The position numbers were made by a program, and so were the translations under genes. A DNA stretch of 64,000 nucleotides from Streptomyces chattanoogensis (GTDB taxonomy: Bacteria; Actinomycetota; Actinomycetes; Streptomycetales; Streptomycetaceae). This document shows positions 58,642 through 64,000 of the stretch, piece by piece. The stretch's first letter is position 1. The number at the start of each line of letters is the position of its first letter. The DNA is taken from positions 124,001 to 188,000 of the forward strand of contig NZ_LGKG01000207.1 of assembly GCF_001294335.1 (NCBI RefSeq), written 5' to 3'. The notes under the pieces were generated by a model. It made no database searches. It had not been told where the DNA came from and was given only the letters and a program-made list of their open reading frames with translations.

Positions 58642-59915
58642 GTCCTGATTCCTGGTGGTGCGGCGGCCGGCGCCGCCGTTTCGCGTACGGGCAGTCCGCG
58701 CAGCCGGTGCAGCCAGGCGACGCCGGCCGCGGAGACAAGTCCGAAGGCCAGGCAGCAGGCCCACGGCAGCCACTGGTGGTGCGCATGCCGGCCGGTGTCC
58801 ATGGCCCAGCCGATGGCGGTGTTGCCGACCGCCGCGGCGATGCCGGAGACGACGTAGAACAGCCCGAAGTACGTGCCGGTGAGCTCGGCGCGGCCGAAGT
58901 CGGGAATCAGCTCCATCACGAACGGCTGGGCGACCATGACTCCCAGGTAGAGCAGCAGCGCCCCGGCCAGTACGGGCAGCGCGCGCAGTGCGGCGCCGCC
59001 GAGGCCTCCGGGTGCGGGTCCCAGGCCCGCGACCGCCATCGGCGGTACGAAGGCCAGGCCCATCAGGCCGAGTCCCACGCCGATCCACCGCGCCCGGCTG
59101 CCGCGCTTCTTGAGGATGCGGGTGATGCGCATCTGGAGGGCGAGGTTGGCGACGGTGCCGACGAGGAAGACGATGCCGGCCGCGCCGTCCCAGCCGGTGG
59201 CCCGCCGTGCGCCGTCGGGCAGCAGCAGGTACAGCTGGTTCTGCAGCGTGAACATGCCGACCATGGCCAGGGCGAAGGCCAGGAAGACACGGTTGCCCAG
59301 CACTTCGCGCCAGTCGGCGAGGACGCTGCCGGTGGCCGGGGGGACCTCGCGTGCGGGCAGAACGACGGCCTGGGCGAGGGTGAGCAGCGCAAAGATCGCG
59401 GCGGCGGTGAGGGCGGCGGCCCGGAAGTCGACGAGCAGCAGGGCGCTGCCGAGCAGCGGTCCGATCAGCGCGCCGGTGGTCGCGAAGACATTGAAGAGGG
59501 CGAACGCCTCGGCCTTGCGCCCGCCCGCCTCCTGTGCGAGGTAGGCCCGTACGGCCGGGTTGAACAGCGCCCCGGCCAGCCCGCTGAGGACGGACGCGGC
59601 GAGCAGCACGGCCGGTCCGTCGCCGAGCGCGAAGAGCCCGAAGCCGACGGTCCGCAGCGCGCAGCCGGCGATGATGACACCGCGGGCGCCCAGCCGGTCG
59701 GATGCCGAACCGCCGATGAGGAACAGGCCCTGCTGGCTGAGGTTGCGGACGCCGAGCACGATGCCGACGGCCGCGGCGGACATCCCCAGGTCCTTGTCCA
59801 GATGCACCGCGAGGTAGGGAACCAGCAGGTAGAAGCCGGTGTTGACGCCGAGCTGGTTGATCAGCAGCAGGCGGATGGCGAGCGGGAAACGGCGCATTTC
59901 GTGCCAGGTCCTCAC
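58638..59915 (-). CDS. MFS efflux-type transporter
   Basis: 425 residues, 12 predicted membrane helices. The loop after helix 2 is GGSASDRLGARGVIIAG, the MFS signature of drug:proton antiporters. GTG 59915 has a perfect AAGGAGG and overlaps the epimerase stop as GTGA. By analogy with metallophore loci such as cnt (where an MFS protein exports staphylopine and an Opp-type ABC system takes it back) it is the likely exporter. Confidence 0.88.
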   Translation of the reverse strand: MRTWHEMRRFPLAIRLLLINQLGVNTGFYLLVPYLAVHLDKDLGMSAAAVGIVLGVRNLSQQGLFLIGGSASDRLGARGVIIAGCALRTVGFGLFALGDGPAVLLAASVLSGLAGALFNPAVRAYLAQEAGGRKAEAFALFNVFATTGALIGPLLGSALLLVDFRAAALTAAAIFALLTLAQAVVLPAREVPPATGSVLADWREVLGNRVFLAFALAMVGMFTLQNQLYLLLPDGARRATGWDGAAGIVFLVGTVANLALQMRITRILKKRGSRARWIGVGLGLMGLAFVPPMAVAGLGPAPGGLGGAALRALPVLAGALLLYLGVMVAQPFVMELIPDFGRAELTGTYFGLFYVVSGIAAAVGNTAIGWAMDTGRHAHHQWLPWACCLAFGLVSAAGVAWLHRLRGLPVRETAAPAAAPPGIRT

Positions 59916-61000
59916 TGCCCGGCCTCCTTGCCACGGGCTGCCGGCCGGTTGGGGCCGGGCCGGGGCTGCGGCGTCACACCCAGCCCGGGCCGGCCGCTCG
60001 CCCGTACGGTGCCGTCCGTGCCGCCGATCCCGGTCCAGGGGTCGTGGGCGAGCAGCAGATGGCCGTCGAGGTCGGTCCAGCGGGCGCGGTCGGCGAGGTG
60101 GACCGCGGGGGCCAGGCCCAGCGTGCTGGCGGTCAGGCAGCCGAGCATCAGCTCGGTTCCGCTGCCGGCGATCAGTGCGGCGATGCGCAGCGCCGCACTG
60201 ACGCCGCCGCACTTGGCGAGCTTGATGTTGATGCCCTGCACCCGGCCGGCCAGCCGCCGGGCGTCCTCGAGGCCGACCGCGTCCTCGTCGGCGATGACCG
60301 GCAGCGGGGAGCGTGCGGCGAGCCCGGCCAGCGCCTCGGGGTCGCCGGGGGCGATGGGCTGTTCGACGGCCTCGACGCCGAGGTCCGCGTAGCGGGGCAG
60401 CAGGGTTGCGGCCAGGGCGGGTGTCCAGGCGCCGTTGGGGTCGAGCAGCAGCCGGGCGTGCGGTGCGGCGTCGCGTACCGCCCGGACGCGGTCGAGGTCG
60501 TCCTCGGGGTCCGGGGCTCCGGCCTTGATCTTGAGGACGGTGAAGCCGTGCCGGGCCAGCCGGCCTGCCTGTTCCGCGGCCTCGCGGCGCGAGGTGATGC
60601 CGAGGGTGCGGGCGGTGGCGGCGCGCGGCGCTTCGGGGGTGCCGAGCAGCCGGTGCACGGGCGTGCCGGCGCGCTTGCCGACGAGGTCGAGCAGCGCGGA
60701 CTCGACGGCCGCGGTCACCGCCGGGGGCGCGTCCCGGCCGGGCAGTGCGCCGTCCCGCAGCGCGTCCAGGGCGCTTTCGGGGTCGGCGAACCGGACGATT
60801 TCCAGGGACAGTTCGCCCAGCATCCGCTCGATCGTCCGCGCATCGAGCCGGTAGTACGTGCTGCTCACCACCTCCCCGTAGCCGCGCTGTCCTTGGTGCT
60901 CGAGGGACAGCCAGACGGCGTCACGGGCCGCCATCGTGGCGCGGGATATGCGCAGTGGCTCGGCGAGTTCGAGCCGTACGGTGCGCTGACCGACCTTCAC
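59912..61000 (-). CDS. Enolase-superfamily dipeptide epimerase-like enzyme
   Basis: 362 residues. It has every active-site element of the muconate-lactonising/L-Ala-D/L-Glu epimerase subgroup: KIK lysines (VLKIKAG), three metal ligands (LLLDPNGAW, VEAVEQP, VIADEDAV) and the opposite lysine (INIKLAKCGG). Such enzymes invert an amino-acid centre in a dipeptide or N-acyl amino acid. GTG 61000 overlaps the upstream stop as GTGA. Beside an ATP-grasp ligase it may epimerise a pseudo-dipeptide product. Could also be an N-succinylamino-acid racemase-like enzyme. Confidence 0.88.
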   Translation of the reverse strand: MKVGQRTVRLELAEPLRISRATMAARDAVWLSLEHQGQRGYGEVVSSTYYRLDARTIERMLGELSLEIVRFADPESALDALRDGALPGRDAPPAVTAAVESALLDLVGKRAGTPVHRLLGTPEAPRAATARTLGITSRREAAEQAGRLARHGFTVLKIKAGAPDPEDDLDRVRAVRDAAPHARLLLDPNGAWTPALAATLLPRYADLGVEAVEQPIAPGDPEALAGLAARSPLPVIADEDAVGLEDARRLAGRVQGINIKLAKCGGVSAALRIAALIAGSGTELMLGCLTASTLGLAPAVHLADRARWTDLDGHLLLAHDPWTGIGGTDGTVRASGRPGLGVTPQPRPGPNRPAARGKEAGQ

Positions 61001-62121
61001 AGGGCCTCTTTCTCGTTCATGTTCCGGCAGTGGTTCTGAGGGTTCTGCTGCTTCTGATGACCCGTCAGGGGATCGCGGACGGTGCGACATCGCGCCCAGC
61101 CGGTCGCCTCCGCGGCCTGCGGGTGCGGGATCTCGACGGGGCGGGTGGCGGCGCGGGTCGGGTCCAGGCCGTGGGCGGTGGCGAAGTCGTCGTCGTAGAC
61201 GCTGCCGAGGTAGCGCTGCGGCCCGTCGGGGAAAACGGTGGCGACCACGGCTCCGGGGTGGACGCGGGCGGCCCAGGCGGCGACGAGGGCGACCGCGCCG
61301 GTGCTCCAGCCGCCGCTGACGAAGTTCCCGGCGGCGAGCCGGCGGCAGGCGTCGGCGGACTCCGCGGGGCCGACCCAGTGCACCTCGTCGAAGGCGTCAT
61401 AGGCGACATTGCGCGGGTGGATGCTGCTGCCCAGGCCCCGCATCAGCCGGGGCCTGGCGGGCTGCCCGAAGATCGTCGAGCCGGTGGCGTCCACGCCGAT
61501 CAGCCGCAGCCGCGGCCAGTGCCTGCGCAGCGGGCCGATGACGCCCGCGCTGTGGCCTCCGGTGCCGACGCTGCACACCAGGACGTCGAGATGGTCCAGT
61601 GCGGCGGCCATCTCGGCGGCGAGGGAGGCGTAACCGGCGACGTTGTCGGGGTTGTTGTACTGGTCGGGCCAGTACGCGCCGGGCAGTTCGGCGAGGAGCG
61701 CACGCAGCCGGGCCAGCCGCGCGGCCTGCCAGCCGCCCTCGGCCGCGGGCCGGTCGGCCAGTTCGAGCCGGACGCCGTAGGTGCGCAGCAACTGGCGCAT
61801 GGACGGCTCCAGTTCGCTGTCGCCGACCAGCACGACGGGGTGGCCGAGCGCCTGGCCCGCGAAGGCCAGGCCGATGCCGAGCGTGCCGGAGGTGGATTCC
61901 ACCACCGGGGCGCCGGGCCGCAGTTCGCCGCGCTCTCGGGCGCCGAGCAGCATGGACACGGCGGCGCGCGCCTTCATGCCGCCCGCGCCGAGCCCTTCGA
62001 GCTTGGCCCAGAATCCGGGGTGCGGGCAGGGCAGGTCGGTGGTGACACGGGCGAGCGGGGTGCGGCCGAGCAGGCCGAGCAGTTCCCGGTTGCCGGTGGA
62101 GTGCAGGACGGCCGTGGTCAC
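60997..62121 (-). CDS. SbnA/CysK-family PLP-dependent enzyme (second in window)
   Basis: 374 residues of the cysteine-synthase fold. The PLP lysine lies in GAGGMKARAA, the loop is ESTSGTLGIG (where CysK has SGNTG), then QYNNPDNVAGY and VGTGGHSAGV. A C-terminal tail of about 40 residues (ending NMNEKEAL) is extra. The changed loop suggests another nucleophile than sulfide, such as an amino acid giving a C-N bond, as in SbnA. GTG 62121 overlaps the upstream stop. Sequence quite different from the SbnA-like gene at 7.4 kb. Confidence 0.85.
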   Translation of the reverse strand: MTTAVLHSTGNRELLGLLGRTPLARVTTDLPCPHPGFWAKLEGLGAGGMKARAAVSMLLGARERGELRPGAPVVESTSGTLGIGLAFAGQALGHPVVLVGDSELEPSMRQLLRTYGVRLELADRPAAEGGWQAARLARLRALLAELPGAYWPDQYNNPDNVAGYASLAAEMAAALDHLDVLVCSVGTGGHSAGVIGPLRRHWPRLRLIGVDATGSTIFGQPARPRLMRGLGSSIHPRNVAYDAFDEVHWVGPAESADACRRLAAGNFVSGGWSTGAVALVAAWAARVHPGAVVATVFPDGPQRYLGSVYDDDFATAHGLDPTRAATRPVEIPHPQAAEATGWARCRTVRDPLTGHQKQQNPQNHCRNMNEKEAL

Positions 62122-62990
62122 CGGGCGGCTCCGGGCTCCGTGTCGGAGGCCGGGCGGTCCGAGGCCCGGTAGCGGTGCACCGTCCCGGTCCCGCCGTCCA
62201 GCCAGAAGAACGGATACGGCTCCGCGCACACCGCACTCACCCCGGAGCCGAGGAACCGCGGCAGCACCGCACTCCCGGTCTGGGCGAACATGACCAGCGG
62301 TGTGCCGTGCCGCAGCGCATGCTCCCGCAGCGGCTCGAAGGTGCCGTTTCCCAGGGTCATCCCGGAGGCGAGCACCGCATCGCAGCGCTCCAGTTCGGCG
62401 AGCGCATCGGTGCGTACGGGCTCGCCCCACTCCGTCGTACCGCCCTTGAGGTCGCACGGCACATAGGCCAGGCCGCGCTCGCGCAGCGCCTCGAGCAGCG
62501 AGTTGACCACGCCGACCACGAGCACCCGGGCGCCGGGCGCGACATCGGGCAGTCCGGCGACGGCGCGTGCCCTGGCGCGTGATTTCCGCAGGGACGACCC
62601 GGCCGGCAGCGACCAGGGCCGGGCACCGTTCGCGGGCGTATGCGGGAGGACGTGCATCAGATACGCGTCCAGGGCGGCCACCCGTACCGGGCGCAGCTCG
62701 TGCTCCAGGAGGCCGGCGACGTCCGCGCCGACGCAGTCCTCGATCGCGGCGTCCGGCAGCGCGCCGGGCTCCACCGCGCAGCTGCCGACCGCCGCGGCCA
62801 GCCGCAGGCTGAGCACTTCGTTGCGGTAGCCGCCGCTGCGGCCCTCGTGGCGTACGGCCTGCCGGGTGCTGAAGGCCACCGCGATCCGCCGGGTCCGCGG
62901 GTCGGGCCCGAACTCACCGCGCAGGACGCGGGTGACGAGGTCGTCGTAGGAGGTGGCCGCGGCGGGGGCGGTGGTGACGGCCGTGTTCAT
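62118..62990 (-). CDS. DUF364-like (putative heavy-metal chelation) Rossmann protein
   Basis: 290 residues. The C-terminal half has a Rossmann-like fold (ARVLVVGVVNSLLEAL; CDAVLASGMTLGNGTFEPLRE; PLVMFAQTGSAVLPRFL), matching the DUF364 family annotated as putative heavy-metal chelation proteins. The N-terminal half resembles the small domain seen in that family. Its enzymatic role is unknown. ATG 62990 overlaps the ATP-grasp stop; its own stop overlaps the next start. A metal link would suit a metallophore locus. Confidence 0.75.
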   Translation of the reverse strand: MNTAVTTAPAAATSYDDLVTRVLRGEFGPDPRTRRIAVAFSTRQAVRHEGRSGGYRNEVLSLRLAAAVGSCAVEPGALPDAAIEDCVGADVAGLLEHELRPVRVAALDAYLMHVLPHTPANGARPWSLPAGSSLRKSRARARAVAGLPDVAPGARVLVVGVVNSLLEALRERGLAYVPCDLKGGTTEWGEPVRTDALAELERCDAVLASGMTLGNGTFEPLREHALRHGTPLVMFAQTGSAVLPRFLGSGVSAVCAEPYPFFWLDGGTGTVHRYRASDRPASDTEPGAAR

Positions 62991-64000
62991 CGGTTCACCA
63001 CCCGCGGGTGCAGCTCGGCCAGCAGCGCCTCGACGCGACGGCGCGCGCCCGGTCCCTCCGCGTCGCCGGCCATGACATGTCCCAGGTACGCGTTGTTGCT
63101 GCCGGCCTCCTTGACCGCCCTGCCCGGCTCGGCGAGCTGAAGCTCGAGCACGCCGGGTGCCTTGCGCACGAGGTCGCCGCCGTCGACCGCCTCCAGCACG
63201 CCTGCGGTCCCCGGCACGAGGAACCCGATCGCGGCGCTGCGCAGCCCGGTGTCCCGTACGCGCAGATCGGGCCGCTGCCCCAGCGCCACGTCCACACAGG
63301 CAGCGGCCATGTCAACGCCCGTGACATGCCGTATGAGTTCGGTGATGCGGTTGCCCGCCGGCCGCGGATTGACCTCGACGAGGCGGGGTCCGTCGGGCGT
63401 GAGCTTGATCTCGGTGTGCGCCACGACGTCGTCAAGTCCCAGCGCCTTGATCGCCTGTACGGCCGTGTCCTCGGCCGCCGCGGTATCGGCCGCCGGGAGC
63501 GCCGCGGGGAACATATGGCCGGTCTCGATGAAGGCCGGTGCGCCACCGATGCTCTTGTCGGTCACGCCGATCACCTGGGTGCTGTCGTCGAACGTCACGG
63601 TCTCGACGCTGACTTCCGGGCCGTGCAGCAGCTCTTCGAGGAGGACCACGGGCGCCCGGCGCTGGCCGCGCGCGTTGACGGGAAAGCCGTCGAGCGCACG
63701 GTAGGCGCGGGTCAACTCCCCTTCGTCGTCGACGCGTCGTACGTACATGCCCGCACACAGGTCGACGGGCTTCAGCACCAGCGGATAGCCGATCGCCGCC
63801 GCCGCGGCGGCGGCTTCGGCCCGGTCCGCGCAGACCGCGAAGCGCGGGCCGGGCACTCCGGCGTCGGCGAGGACCCGGCGGGTCGTGTCCTTGCGGCAGG
63901 CGTTCTCCACCGCTTCGGGCGCCGGGCCGGGCAGCCCGAGGCGGCCGGCGATCCGCGCGACCGTCGGGAGGTAGTAGTCGCAGGAGGTGAGCACGCCGTC
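62987..64000 (-). CDS. ATP-grasp ligase (5' truncated by window end)
   Basis: At least 337 residues; the frame is open to the window edge, so the true start is outside. ATP-grasp motifs: YPLVLKPVDLCAGMYVRRV (phosphate loop), LLEELLHGPEVSVE, and the metal-binding EVNPRPAGNRI. It belongs to the carboxylate-amine ligases of the carnosine-synthase/BtrJ kind, which join two amino acids with ATP. It is the first visible gene of the operon and would supply the peptide-like bond of the product. More biosynthetic genes may follow beyond the window. Confidence 0.88.
   Translation of the reverse strand, partial: DGVLTSCDYYLPTVARIAGRLGLPGPAPEAVENACRKDTTRRVLADAGVPGPRFAVCADRAEAAAAAAAIGYPLVLKPVDLCAGMYVRRVDDEGELTRAYRALDGFPVNARGQRRAPVVLLEELLHGPEVSVETVTFDDSTQVIGVTDKSIGGAPAFIETGHMFPAALPAADTAAAEDTAVQAIKALGLDDVVAHTEIKLTPDGPRLVEVNPRPAGNRITELIRHVTGVDMAAACVDVALGQRPDLRVRDTGLRSAAIGFLVPGTAGVLEAVDGGDLVRKAPGVLELQLAEPGRAVKEAGSNNAYLGHVMAGDAEGPGARRRVEALLAELHPRVVNR

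Overview
The window is high-GC actinobacterial chromosome and is best read as Streptomyces. Third codon positions are almost all G or C, GTG and TTG starts are common, and many genes overlap by 4 bases (ATGA/GTGA/TTGA). The content also fits: streptothricin acetyltransferase, macrolide glycosyltransferase, RamB/isocitrate lyase, SpoIIE-type phosphatase and RsbW-like ATPases. No rRNA, phage, IS element or CRISPR array was recognised.

Left third (1-18.0 kb). A truncated OppF-type ATPase, a secreted M6 protease and a divergent LysR regulator come first. Then comes trpS with a ribosome-mediated attenuator: a 13-residue leader peptide with tandem Trp codons and a terminator hairpin. A dienelactone hydrolase and an acetyltransferase follow. 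A minus-strand mini-cluster (6.0-12.0 kb) encodes an Fe/2OG amino-acid hydroxylase (frameshifted here), SbnB- and SbnA-like diaminopropionate enzymes, a fold-III PLP decarboxylase and a MATE exporter. It is bounded by a gene relic and a tRNA-like element with a defective anticodon arm. Next is a translationally coupled four-gene operon: leucine-rich repeat protein, ankyrin protein with acidic tail, MoxR AAA+ ATPase, and HExxH/VWA protein. It resembles MoxR-VWA NTP-dependent conflict or chaperone systems.

Middle (18-46 kb). A HAD-M28 aminopeptidase fusion sits beside an M36 metallopeptidase. A degenerate cold-shock protein, a four-domain HAD-GAF-PP2C-HATPase signalling protein, a small lipoprotein, streptothricin acetyltransferase, an SGNH hydrolase, a MarR regulator and an orphan adenylation enzyme follow. 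A LodA/LodB quinoprotein pair has a third coupled gene of unknown function. The polyol region (36-45 kb) has a kinase, a zinc dehydrogenase, a DeoR repressor and an MFS transporter, then a SorC-type regulator and an ABC sugar importer. A deletion has fused the two permease genes of that importer. Three copies of one 6-7-6 palindrome flank this locus; two lie just downstream of TTGACA-N16-TTTAAT promoters.

Right third (45-64 kb). An RsbW-like ATPase, a DUF1259 protein, a macrolide glycosyltransferase, an MscS channel, a small Cys-containing protein, and divergent ramB-like/aceA genes with two families of short intergenic repeats. The last 11 kb is a nine-gene minus-strand operon, eight of whose junctions (all but one inside the region) are 4-base overlaps. 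It encodes an ATP-grasp ligase, a DUF364-like protein, a second SbnA-like enzyme, a dipeptide-epimerase-like enzyme, an MFS exporter, a methyltransferase and a complete Opp/nickel-type ABC importer. Its logic (synthesis, export, re-import) is that of a metallophore locus, but its enzyme set matches no pathway I know. It continues past the window end.
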